NCBI GenBank assembly: GCA_041645435.1
Contig: JBAZQB010000002.1
Location: 372,001 to 436,000, forward strand
From: Methanoregula sp.
Lineage (GTDB): Archaea > Halobacteriota > Methanomicrobia > Methanomicrobiales > Methanospirillaceae
Reading direction: 5' to 3'
DNA length: 64,000 bases
Of the stretch, positions 1 through 8,307 are shown piece after piece (the first letter of the stretch is position 1; every line of letters begins with the position of its first letter). The position numbers and the translations under genes are program-made. The notes under the pieces were generated by a model, which was not told the DNA's origin, did not search any database, and saw only the letters and a program-made list of their open reading frames with translations.

Positions 1-672
1 TCCAAAAATCAGGATCCGCTCTGGGTAAATCTCTCATGGCGACGGGTCAGCGACAACCAGGTGAGCTGCTCGGTGATCGATATCAACAAGCGCAAGTTGG
101 CTGAGCAGGTTGCTGCAGAAAACTATACCCGTTACCAGCAGGCAACCGAACTCTCTGTACTTGATGCAGGAAAGATCCCGTTGAAGTACTCGGTTTTTTC
201 TCCCGATGAGATGATCCAGTCGATCATCGATGCGGGAGGATATGCAACAAAAGCCGAAATAACGGTAGATATCCCCCACAATCTCACGTTCGAAGCGGAT
301 GCCGGTAAAATATCGACCGTGATCGATTCCATGCTCTCGAATGCAGTGAATTATTCAAAACCTCCAAGAAAGATCCGTATATCGTACCTGTCAAATCCTT
401 CCGACAAGATGCACCGGGTAGCGATCCAGGACAATGGCATTGGTATCACCAATACCCAGCTCGATGAGATCTTTGAACCGTTCCATCTTCCGGATCCCGG
501 CACGATCAGCAGGAAAAACGATCGGATCGGACTCTCGTTATCCATTGCAAAAAAATACGTCCAGATGCATGGCGGTTACATCAGTGTGGACAGTATCGTG
601 AACCTGGGGAGCACCTTTACCATCCATCTCCCAAAAAGCCGTAATGTTGCGGTAAAAGCACACGACGCGTAA
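1..672 (+). CDS. Sensor histidine kinase, C-terminal part (5' truncated by window edge)
   Basis: The frame is open from base 1, so the gene starts before the window. The GTG at 61 is only an internal codon. The first ~40 residues look like the end of a PAS/PAC domain (VIDINKRKLAEQ is the usual PAC-to-kinase junction). A short linker follows, then a HATPase_c domain: N-box around STVIDSMLSNAVNYS, G1 box QDNGIGI, F-box EPF and a G2-like GLSLSIAKKYVQMHGG. No clear phospho-accepting His in an H-box is visible in the short linker, so the DHp helix may be degenerate or of an atypical class. Probable membrane or cytoplasmic signal transducer; its partner is not in the window. Confidence 0.85.
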   Translation, partial: SKNQDPLWVNLSWRRVSDNQVSCSVIDINKRKLAEQVAAENYTRYQQATELSVLDAGKIPLKYSVFSPDEMIQSIIDAGGYATKAEITVDIPHNLTFEADAGKISTVIDSMLSNAVNYSKPPRKIRISYLSNPSDKMHRVAIQDNGIGITNTQLDEIFEPFHLPDPGTISRKNDRIGLSLSIAKKYVQMHGGYISVDSIVNLGSTFTIHLPKSRNVAVKAHDA

Positions 673-680
673 AAAAGGTT

Positions 681-2516
681 TCAGATATACCGCGCTTTCT
701 TGGAAAGTCTGCGCGGGGTGTAGAGCGGGCGGAACGGCATGCCCTCGGTATCCTTGTGCACTGCTGCGATGAGTGCGTCTACGGAAAGCTGCTCCTTGAA
801 CGGCTTGTTGGGCTGTGACTTCTTCCGTACCGTGACGGTTAAGTTATGGCTTGCGACTTCTTCGTCGCCGACAACAATCACGTAGGGGACCCAGTCCATG
901 CCGGCTTCGCGGACTTTCTTTCCTACGCTCTCTTCCCGGTCATCCATATCGCACCGGACCTGTGCGGCATTGATAGCAGTACAGACTTCCTCTGCAAATG
1001 CTGTGTGACGTTCGGTAACCGGTATCACCCGCACCTGTGCAGGTGAGAGCCAGGTAGGTAATGTGGGAACCTGCTGGGTGGAGATGTTTTCAAGGATCGC
1101 ACAGATGACGCGCTCGACACTGCCCGTTGGCGAGCAGTGGAGGATGGGGGGGTGGACAACGGTGCCGTCTTCTTTGTGGTACTTGATGTTGAACCGGGTC
1201 GAGCTCTCGACATCGATCTGGACGGTCGGGTTCTCGATCGGGCGCATCTGGCCGTCGATAGCAGCGAGATCGATCTTTGCAACCCAGTAATGGACCCGGT
1301 CTGATAGGATCTCGATAAGCATCGGGCAGTCCGATTCTTTGACGATCTTCTTGACCCATGCCTCGTGCTGGGCGTAGAAGTCCTTCGTGCACCGGAATGC
1401 GGCAACGAGTTTTGTCTCGAAATCGCGACCGGTCTGCCATCCCATGGCAAGCTGCTCTTCAAAGCACTTCAGTGCCTCGGGCATATCCGTGCAGAGCGAG
1501 TGCATGTCGGGCATGGTAAATGCCCGCAGGCGTTTAAGCCCGATTACTTCGCCCTTCTGCTCGTGCCGGAACGAGTAGGTGGAGAGCTCGTACATCTTCA
1601 TGGGCAGGTTGTGGGGCGAGATGTGCATGTCGCGCATGATCGAGAACATGCCAAAGCAGGCCGCAAACCGCAGCATCATGTTCCGGTTGTTTGACTTGAA
1701 CCGGTACTGGCGCTCGCCGAACTTCTCGGCATGCTCATAGATCGCCCGGTCCCCGAGATCGTACATAACCGGGGTCTCAACGGGCGTGCCGCCGTATTCG
1801 AGAACAAGCCTGAGCACGTAGTCAGCGATCAGGTCGCGGACGATCTTGCCTTTTGGCATCCAGCGCAGGCACCCGACATCGCTGGCGGGCTCGTAGTCCA
1901 CGAGCTCCTTGGAACGCATCAGGTCAACGTGAGCAGGTTCGCCGCCGGTTGGCACTGCAACACCGAGCTCCTTTTTTACGAGGCAGCCGAACGCTGAGTT
2001 GTCGAGGAACTCCTTATAGTCGTGCTGCTTCCCGTCAGGAGTCAGCACAAACCAGTCGTGGGTGACTTCCTTCTTTTCCTTCTTAACAGCACCCTCTTCA
2101 CCGGGCACGATCGTTTTGGAGAGCTCGGAGAGCGGGTGTCCCTTGCAGGAAAGCTTGAACGATTTGTACCAGCCGAAGGGTGCACGCTTGACGGCAAATC
2201 CTTCCGCTTCAAGTCCCGTCTTGAGGGCATTCAGCGTTGCAACCGCTGTGTCCGGTGATGCAAGGTCGCTTGAAAGGTGGGCGTACGGGTACACTACGAT
2301 CTTGTTGACGTTGACCTGCCCGGCAGTCTTTTTCACTTCTGCGATTGCCTGCAGGATCACGCCTTCAAGGTCTTCCTCATCGATCGATTCCACGGCGCAG
2401 AAAACGGTGAGTGCCTCTTCTTCCCTGTCTGAAAGAACCGTGCACTCTTCCGCCATCTTTGTCTTCTTTTTAGCTTCGTATTCGATATAGTCAGAATGAA
2501 TGAGAAGAAGTCGCAT
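681..2516 (-). CDS. thrS: Threonyl-tRNA synthetase, archaeal type
   Basis: 611 residues. It charges tRNA-Thr with threonine in the cytoplasm. The N-terminal ~145 residues (MRLLLIHSDYIEYEAKKKTK) match the archaea-specific D-aminoacyl-tRNA-deacylase-like editing domain rather than the bacterial N1/N2 domains. A class II catalytic core follows, with motif 2 FRHEQKGEVIGLKRLRAFTM, then an anticodon-binding domain containing VRVIPVTERH. Length is normal for archaeal ThrRS. The ATG at 2516 starts exactly at the conserved family N-terminus. It converges on the histidine kinase ending at 672, with only 8 bp between them, and has its own TATA box. Confidence 0.97.
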   Translation of the reverse strand: MRLLLIHSDYIEYEAKKKTKMAEECTVLSDREEEALTVFCAVESIDEEDLEGVILQAIAEVKKTAGQVNVNKIVVYPYAHLSSDLASPDTAVATLNALKTGLEAEGFAVKRAPFGWYKSFKLSCKGHPLSELSKTIVPGEEGAVKKEKKEVTHDWFVLTPDGKQHDYKEFLDNSAFGCLVKKELGVAVPTGGEPAHVDLMRSKELVDYEPASDVGCLRWMPKGKIVRDLIADYVLRLVLEYGGTPVETPVMYDLGDRAIYEHAEKFGERQYRFKSNNRNMMLRFAACFGMFSIMRDMHISPHNLPMKMYELSTYSFRHEQKGEVIGLKRLRAFTMPDMHSLCTDMPEALKCFEEQLAMGWQTGRDFETKLVAAFRCTKDFYAQHEAWVKKIVKESDCPMLIEILSDRVHYWVAKIDLAAIDGQMRPIENPTVQIDVESSTRFNIKYHKEDGTVVHPPILHCSPTGSVERVICAILENISTQQVPTLPTWLSPAQVRVIPVTERHTAFAEEVCTAINAAQVRCDMDDREESVGKKVREAGMDWVPYVIVVGDEEVASHNLTVTVRKKSQPNKPFKEQLSVDALIAAVHKDTEGMPFRPLYTPRRLSKKARYI

Positions 2517-2565
2517 TAATTCATCTCCGATCTGGTATGATCATCCGTATAAAATGGGTTTTTAT

Positions 2566-2581
2566 GGTATTTATAGTGCTT
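2566..2581 (-). promoter_or_regulatory. Probable thrS promoter (BRE/TATA box)
   Basis: On the minus strand this reads aagcactataaatacc, a purine-rich BRE-like element followed by an archaeal TATA box. It lies about 55 nt upstream of the thrS ATG, so a start site ~25 nt downstream would give a leader of roughly 30 nt. Pattern match only. Confidence 0.5.
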
Positions 2582-2689
2582 AACCCTGCACCGTTTTACC
2601 GGGATGAAAAAACCGGTGACGATTCAGGATCAATTCTGGAAGGGAACTGTCCCAGTCCATTCCCCTGCCCTGTCAATCCAATAACCTGA

Positions 2690-3244
2690 TCATTTTTTCC
2701 GGTTCTCATGGTACCGCGAGAGGGTTGCCTGTCGCTGGTCGAGATATTTCGCATCGCCCTTTTTGAAGTACGGGTTGGTTGCCCGCTCCGTGGTGTAAAA
2801 GACGAGCTGCCCGATGGGCATACCAGCATACACTTTCACCGGGCGGGCATTCACGTTTGCCATCTCAAGCGTGATGGTGCCCCGGAACCCGGCATCAATC
2901 CAGCCGCCGGTCTGGTGGAGGGTTACGCCAAGCCGGGCGATGCTTGATTTTCCTTCAATCGTTGCTACGATGTTATCGGGAAGTTCGATAGTCTCCAGCG
3001 TCTCGGCGAGAATGAACTGCCCGGGATTGAGGATGAACGAGTCTGCGTGCACCTCTTCCACATCGGACGTGACACTGTCCTGGTTATACGGGTCAATCAC
3101 TGCTGTGCCCGGCTTGTACCAGACAAAATGGTTACCGAGCCGGATATCAACCGAGTTGGGCTGTACGAGGGAAGGATCGTACGGTTCAATCCGGATAAAG
3201 CCCCTGCTTATGCGGTCAAGAAGCTGCCAGTCCACAAGGATCAT
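2690..3244 (-). CDS. dcd: dCTP deaminase
   Basis: 184 residues, full length for the dCTP deaminase/dUTPase superfamily. It deaminates dCTP to dUTP (some archaeal members also hydrolyse dUTP to dUMP), feeding dTMP synthesis. Visible motifs are the N-terminal MILVDWQLLDRI, QPNSVDIRLG, the nucleotide-binding KSSIARLGVTLHQTGGWID and AGFRGTITLEM with the catalytic Glu. The sequence alone does not decide between a mono- and a bifunctional enzyme. It lies on the same strand as thrS, but the 173-nt gap with a thrS promoter suggests separate transcription. No strong Shine-Dalgarno precedes the ATG. Confidence 0.93.
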   Translation of the reverse strand: MILVDWQLLDRISRGFIRIEPYDPSLVQPNSVDIRLGNHFVWYKPGTAVIDPYNQDSVTSDVEEVHADSFILNPGQFILAETLETIELPDNIVATIEGKSSIARLGVTLHQTGGWIDAGFRGTITLEMANVNARPVKVYAGMPIGQLVFYTTERATNPYFKKGDAKYLDQRQATLSRYHENRKK

Positions 3245-3424
3245 AGTGGTGATATGATGGGAGTTGATCGGTCATAAGGGGTTCTGCGCTGGATGTTACG
3301 TGTATTAAAATCGTTAGTAACGGTGATTTTTTCCGTTTTTGGTGAATTCAGCAGTGAGCATTATTTGCAGGTGTCCTGTTCCATTCTAAAACCGTATAGG
3401 GAAATCGAAGGATGCATACGCCTC

Positions 3425-4168
3425 CTACTCATCATCCTCAAGATTCTGCCTTCCCGTCTTATCCCGGTCCAGTAGTGACGGATCGATATGCCATTCGCTC
3501 CTGCGGAGCAGCCCGTGCAGGGTGCTTGCTTCGCGAATCGTCAGGTTCGTCCGCCCGAGAATCCGCCGGATAAGGATCATAGTGTTCTCCCGCTTGAACT
3601 CGGGATGATGAATTTCGTCTAAATACCGGTCAATGTGCTGGTACAGGTGCGCCATGTCGTTTGCTGGACAAAGAGTTATGCTGGGCAGCGGCATGTTTGC
3701 AAGCTCATAGCAGACAACGCCGACGGCATGCGAGAGATTGAGGATCGGGTACTCCTCAGCAGTCGGGATTGTGCAGATCATATCGCTGCGTTTCACCTCT
3801 TCGTTATTGAGCCCCCAGTTCTCCCGCCCGAAGAGGATCGAGATGCGCCCGTCAGTATCCTTTATTCGTTCACGGATCTCTTTGGGTGAATAAAACGGCA
3901 TCCGCATGGCGCGGCAGACCGATTTGCTCACGGTGCCGGTAGCAGCGATAACGATGTTGCTCCGGGCAAACACGTCTTCGATCGTGCAGACTTCTGCGCT
4001 GTGAAGCACGTCCCAGGCATGGGATGCCCGGGCATCTGCTTCGTTCCCCAGTTTGCAGGGATTGATGAGTACAAGCCGGTGAAACCCGAAATTCTTCATC
4101 ACCCGTGCAGCAAATCCCACATTGCCTTCGTAGATGGGCTCGACAAGGACGATATCAATTTCGGGCAT
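3425..4168 (-). CDS. TrmJ-like tRNA 2'-O-methyltransferase (SpoU/TrmH class)
   Basis: 247 residues. The N-terminus IDIVLVEPIYEGNVGFAARV with NFG.....L.NP is typical of the TrmH/SpoU SPOUT methyltransferases, group 1 (TrmJ). The knot motifs LFGRENWGLNNEEV and IPT.EEYPILNLSHAVGVV are both present. TrmJ enzymes methylate the 2'-O of nucleotide 32 in the tRNA anticodon loop using S-adenosylmethionine. The C-terminal helical extension (~180-247) fits TrmJ. It lies 8 nt downstream of the GGGP synthase gene and is probably co-transcribed with it. The exact tRNA target is inferred from the family. Confidence 0.85.
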   Translation of the reverse strand: MPEIDIVLVEPIYEGNVGFAARVMKNFGFHRLVLINPCKLGNEADARASHAWDVLHSAEVCTIEDVFARSNIVIAATGTVSKSVCRAMRMPFYSPKEIRERIKDTDGRISILFGRENWGLNNEEVKRSDMICTIPTAEEYPILNLSHAVGVVCYELANMPLPSITLCPANDMAHLYQHIDRYLDEIHHPEFKRENTMILIRRILGRTNLTIREASTLHGLLRRSEWHIDPSLLDRDKTGRQNLEDDE

Positions 4169-4176
4169 AAAAAAAA

Positions 4177-4866
4177 TTACTGGATTGCATCAACGGTTGC
4201 TTTCAAAACCGCTGCACCCTGATCGTAGACTGCATTGCCGACAACAATTGTATCTGCATATTTGCTCATCTGTGCAGCCTTATCAGCAGAGTTGATCCCT
4301 CCCCCATAGTAAAGGAGGGATTTGTCAAGAGATTCTGATACCGCCTTAACAACAGCCGGATCACCATACATCCCGCTGTATTCGATATAGATAATCGGGA
4401 AATGGAAGTAGTGATCGGCGACAGCAGCGTAGGCAGCGACTTCTTCTGCATTCAGATCGCAGACCGCTTTAGTGACCTTCCCTACCGATGAGTTCGGGTT
4501 AAGTACAATATACGCTTCAGGAACAACCGCATCCCACGGGATATGACTTTTCTGCTGCTGTACCCATGCACGATGTTTACCTACAATCCACTGTACATCC
4601 ATTGAGTTAAGGACGCTGGGAACAAAAACATAGTCGACCCCCTGCACGAGTACCGCCTCCGGTCCCGCCGGCTCCATCACGAGAGGGAGGTCATATGCCT
4701 TTACCTGTTTTTGTAACGCAGCAAGGTTCTCCTTTGTTACATTGAGGGTGCCCGAGAGCATGAGGGCATCGGTACCGCTTGCAGCGATGGCTTCTATGTC
4801 GCCCGGCTTTAGCTGTTTGTCAGGATCCAGTTTGGTCACATGCACCCAGTCTTTCCACTTCATCAT
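4177..4866 (-). CDS. Geranylgeranylglyceryl phosphate synthase
   Basis: 229 residues, a TIM-barrel prenyltransferase of the PcrB/GGGPS family. It joins geranylgeranyl diphosphate to sn-glycerol-1-phosphate, the first committed step of archaeal membrane lipid synthesis. Recognisable segments are WVHVTKLDPDKQL at the N-terminus, SGTDALMLSGT, EPAGPEAV, the phosphate-binding YIVLNPNSSVGKVT, IYIEYSGMYG and YYGGGINSADKA. There are two adjacent Met codons at the start (4866 and 4863), and either could be used. It heads a two-gene operon with the TrmJ-like gene. Later steps of the same pathway (CarS, Tes) are at 22.6-24.7 kb. Confidence 0.95.
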   Translation of the reverse strand: MMKWKDWVHVTKLDPDKQLKPGDIEAIAASGTDALMLSGTLNVTKENLAALQKQVKAYDLPLVMEPAGPEAVLVQGVDYVFVPSVLNSMDVQWIVGKHRAWVQQQKSHIPWDAVVPEAYIVLNPNSSVGKVTKAVCDLNAEEVAAYAAVADHYFHFPIIYIEYSGMYGDPAVVKAVSESLDKSLLYYGGGINSADKAAQMSKYADTIVVGNAVYDQGAAVLKATVDAIQ

Positions 4867-5033
4867 AAACCAGACACTATTGGTTCTGCTTCCCCATAAA
4901 CAGAATGGAATTCTTTTGATGGCGAATATAAGGTAATCAGCACGCGCACGTTCTTTGCACCGGTTTTACCCCCTTCGTAATAGCATAATATTTAACTGTT
5001 CAGCAGAAAGGAGGAACATACCAAGCGATCCTT

Positions 5034-7871
5034 ATGAAACTCCAGCAAAAAACCGCGCTTATTTTTATTGCATTACTGATTATCCTCATGACGCTGGTCT
5101 GTGTTTTCTCCTCTATCGTAATATTATCCAGTTACGCCGATCTCGAACAGCAGTACACAGCAAAAGATCTTCAGCAGGCTGTAACGAGAATTGATGATGA
5201 AACCAATTCCCTGTCTACAATAGTTTCTGACTGGGGGCCGTGGGATGACTCTTATAACTTTGTAAAAGGAACGAAACCCGATTTCATTATTACCAACCTT
5301 GCTCCTGACACCTTCAATAATCTCCGGGTAAATGTTATCATTATTACAAACCGGAATGGTGATATCCTCTATTCCGGTGCATATAATTTCAGTAGCCGGA
5401 TGATGGTAACGGTTCCGGATGATCTTGTGGATCAGCTTGGCCCGAAAAAACCTCTTTTAGATCTTTCAGATCCCCGGGGAGCGACCCAGGGTCTTATACT
5501 ACTCGCCGATCACCCGATGATCATCGTATCCCGCCCGATAGTCAGAACTGATTTTTCCGGAGAACCCCAGGGTGTGGTGATTATGGGACGCTATATTGAC
5601 AGCGAAGAAGTGAACCGGTTGGCCCGGCTTACCCGTCCCTCGCTCACGTTTTTCCGGGTGGATGACCCGGCACTCCCCCCTGACTTGTTGCACAATCTTC
5701 AGGAGCAAAAATCTGGAGATAAGGGGATAATCCAGCTGATTGACCGGAACACCATCGTAGGTTACGCGCTCCTTAAGGATATTTATGGCAGGGATGCCCT
5801 TATCCTCGGGATCAGCGATCCCCGCAGTATCTACCAGCAGGGTTTGTTGACTACGTTTCGGTTCATCGGGATTATCCTCATCGCCGGCCTGGTGTTTGGT
5901 CTGTTTGTCATGTTCCTGCTTGACAAGCTGGTACTCTGCCGGCTGAATAGACTGGTCATGCAAGTGCATGACATCGGCAACAGAACCCGAAAATCAGATC
6001 GGGTGGAAATCGGAGGTGAGGATGAGTTCTCTGGTCTTGCCTGGGAAATTAACCGGATGCTGGATACCATCGATACCGTTCGTCATAAGGTACAGGTCAG
6101 TGAAACACGGTTCCGTGAACTTGCTGAACTTCTCCCCCAGATCATTTTTGAGATAGATACAGAAGGAAATCTCCTTTATATCAATAAAGCGGGTGCCGAA
6201 CAATTCAGGATTACCGAGAAGATGATCGAACAGGGAATCAATATCAGCGGTTTTTTATCTCATGAAAATATTGAACAGATGAAACGCGAACTTGAAGCAG
6301 TTACGGCGGGCTCACCTTCCCTTGGAGAAGTCTACACTATACAACGACCCGATGGGACCTTCCTGGAAGAAATCATCTCGACGTCACCTATTAAAAAGGA
6401 AGGAAAGGTTACCGGTTTCCGTGGAATTGTTGTCGATGTCACCGAACTAACAAGGCTTGGGGAACAACTTGAGGAAAGCACAAAACTGCTTACCTGTATC
6501 CTGCAGGCATCTCCGGTGGGTGTGTTCCGGCTGAACTCTTCCGGGCATGTCACCTTTGTCAACGAGACATTCTCGAAAATCACCGGAATCACGTTTGAAA
6601 AGATCCGGGGAACGAACTGGGTAGACATACTTCCGCAGGAAGAGCGCATTCGCGTGCTTGAGGAGATTGGCGAATCGATCAGAGAACAAAAAACGAGCAG
6701 AGTTGAAACCCGGTATATACACCCGGATGGAACTACCTACTGGCTTTTTGGCCAGACCGTCCCCCTCATCGATAAGGAAGGCAAATTTCACGGGTGGGTT
6801 GGCACGATCACGGATGTTACCGAGCAAAATAAGACCAGAGATGCACTTAAAGAGAATGAGGAGAAATACCGGGCGCTCACGGAAAATACCTCTGACATCC
6901 TCTTTTCCACAGATATGGACGGGATTATTACCTTTGTCTCACCGCAGGTCAATAAATATGGTTTCCTTGTAGAAGAGGTGATCGGGAAATCGCTTCGTAT
7001 TCTTATCCATCCCGCGGATATCAACCGGGTAGAAAACAATATGTCCCGTGATCTGGAAAAGAATGCCCAGTTCGTTTCCCAGTTCAGGCTCGTGGACAAA
7101 TGGGGCACAACTTACTGGTTCGAGGAAAAAAGTACCCTTCGGCTTGATATATCAGGAAAGCCGGTTGGGATTTATGGGATCCTGCGTGATGTTACGGAAC
7201 GCAAGCGTGTTGAAGATGCGATCGATATCGCCAATAAAAAGCTGAACCTGATGAACCAGATCACCCGGCATGATATCCTCAACACGATTACCGGATTACT
7301 CGGGTGCGTGGATATGGCAAAAGCAACGAATTCTCTTGAAGAACGGGAGCAGCTGCTCAATGATATCAGGGATCTTACCCGGGTTATCCAGCGCCATATT
7401 ACGTTTACCAGGGAGTACCAGGAAGTCGGTGTTCACCTGCCCCAATGGCAGAACGTTGATGTCATTCTCAACAAGGTATTGCAGAATTTTCAAAAATCCG
7501 GGATTGTCTTTTCCGTAGAATTCGAAAAGATAGAGATCTATGCGGATCCGTTACTGGAAAAAGTGTTTTATAACCTTGTGGAGAATGCGGTAAGGTATGG
7601 AATAAATCTCACTACGATCTCGATATATCCTCATATTTCCGATAAGGGTCTCTCGCTTGTTTTTGAGGATGATGGTGTGGGCGTTGAAGCAGGGCAGAAA
7701 AGCGAGATCTTTAAACGGGGTGTGGGAAAGAATACCGGCATGGGTCTGTTCCTGACCGCAGAAATTTTAGCAATAACCGGAATAACCATTGAAGAGAACG
7801 GGATTTTTAAGAAAGGAGCCCGGTTTGAGATCCGTATCCCGAACGGTACCTGGCGGTTTACCCGCGATTAA
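5034..7871 (+). CDS. CHASE4-HAMP-PAS(3) sensor histidine kinase
   Basis: 945 residues. TM1 is at ~8-30, followed by an extracytoplasmic ~240-residue sensor resembling CHASE4 (WGPWDDSYNF motif), TM2 at ~275-298 and a HAMP linker to ~355. Three PAS/PAC domains follow (roughly 357-480, 485-605 and 615-735), ending in VDVTELTRL, TDVTEQNKTR and RDVTERKRVE. The DHp motif ITRHDILN places the phospho-His at ~746. The HATPase domain has NLVENAVRY (N-box), FEDDGVGV (G1) and GKNTGMGLFL (G2). The kinase core closely resembles that of the kinase at 57041. The response regulator gene begins 59 nt downstream, so this is a likely two-component pair. The ligand is unknown. Confidence 0.92.
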   Translation: MKLQQKTALIFIALLIILMTLVCVFSSIVILSSYADLEQQYTAKDLQQAVTRIDDETNSLSTIVSDWGPWDDSYNFVKGTKPDFIITNLAPDTFNNLRVNVIIITNRNGDILYSGAYNFSSRMMVTVPDDLVDQLGPKKPLLDLSDPRGATQGLILLADHPMIIVSRPIVRTDFSGEPQGVVIMGRYIDSEEVNRLARLTRPSLTFFRVDDPALPPDLLHNLQEQKSGDKGIIQLIDRNTIVGYALLKDIYGRDALILGISDPRSIYQQGLLTTFRFIGIILIAGLVFGLFVMFLLDKLVLCRLNRLVMQVHDIGNRTRKSDRVEIGGEDEFSGLAWEINRMLDTIDTVRHKVQVSETRFRELAELLPQIIFEIDTEGNLLYINKAGAEQFRITEKMIEQGINISGFLSHENIEQMKRELEAVTAGSPSLGEVYTIQRPDGTFLEEIISTSPIKKEGKVTGFRGIVVDVTELTRLGEQLEESTKLLTCILQASPVGVFRLNSSGHVTFVNETFSKITGITFEKIRGTNWVDILPQEERIRVLEEIGESIREQKTSRVETRYIHPDGTTYWLFGQTVPLIDKEGKFHGWVGTITDVTEQNKTRDALKENEEKYRALTENTSDILFSTDMDGIITFVSPQVNKYGFLVEEVIGKSLRILIHPADINRVENNMSRDLEKNAQFVSQFRLVDKWGTTYWFEEKSTLRLDISGKPVGIYGILRDVTERKRVEDAIDIANKKLNLMNQITRHDILNTITGLLGCVDMAKATNSLEEREQLLNDIRDLTRVIQRHITFTREYQEVGVHLPQWQNVDVILNKVLQNFQKSGIVFSVEFEKIEIYADPLLEKVFYNLVENAVRYGINLTTISIYPHISDKGLSLVFEDDGVGVEAGQKSEIFKRGVGKNTGMGLFLTAEILAITGITIEENGIFKKGARFEIRIPNGTWRFTRD

Positions 7872-7930
7872 ACAGGCGGTAAGCATATCAGGCAGATGCT
7901 CTCTTCATTATATATTGGAAGTGGGATTTC

Positions 7931-8299
7931 ATGTCAGGTGAAAAAATCCTTATTGTTGAAGATGATGATATCATTGCCAAAGTGGCAGACTGGCGGTTAA
8001 AGAATCTTGGTTATACCGTCTGCGGTCGGGCCACCTATGCAGGGGAAGCCCTGGAACTCGTGGCGAAACACAAGCCGGATCTCGTCCTAATGGACATCAA
8101 CATCCAGGGAAATATTGACGGTATCGAAACGGCAATGATGATAAAAAAAGGATCCAACATACCCATTGTCTATGTTACTTCCCATTCGGATGGGGCTACG
8201 CTTGAGCGGGCCAAAGCGACAAAACCCGATGGATTCATTATCAAACCTTTCGATGATAATGATCTTCGCGTAGCCATCGAACTTGCCTTAAAAAAATAG
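7931..8299 (+). CDS. Single-domain response regulator
   Basis: 122 residues, only a receiver (REC) domain. The acidic pocket is E10-D13, the phospho-acceptor is D55 in LVLMDINIQG, the conserved Thr/Ser region is YVTSHSD and the conserved Lys is K105 in IIKPFDD. There is no output domain, so it acts through protein contacts, as CheY- or Spo0F-type regulators do. It follows the large kinase at 5034-7871 on the same strand with a 59-nt gap and is most simply its cognate partner. It converges with topA 8 nt later. Confidence 0.93.
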   Translation: MSGEKILIVEDDDIIAKVADWRLKNLGYTVCGRATYAGEALELVAKHKPDLVLMDINIQGNIDGIETAMMIKKGSNIPIVYVTSHSDGATLERAKATKPDGFIIKPFDDNDLRVAIELALKK

Positions 8300-8307
8300 G
8301 TTAATAA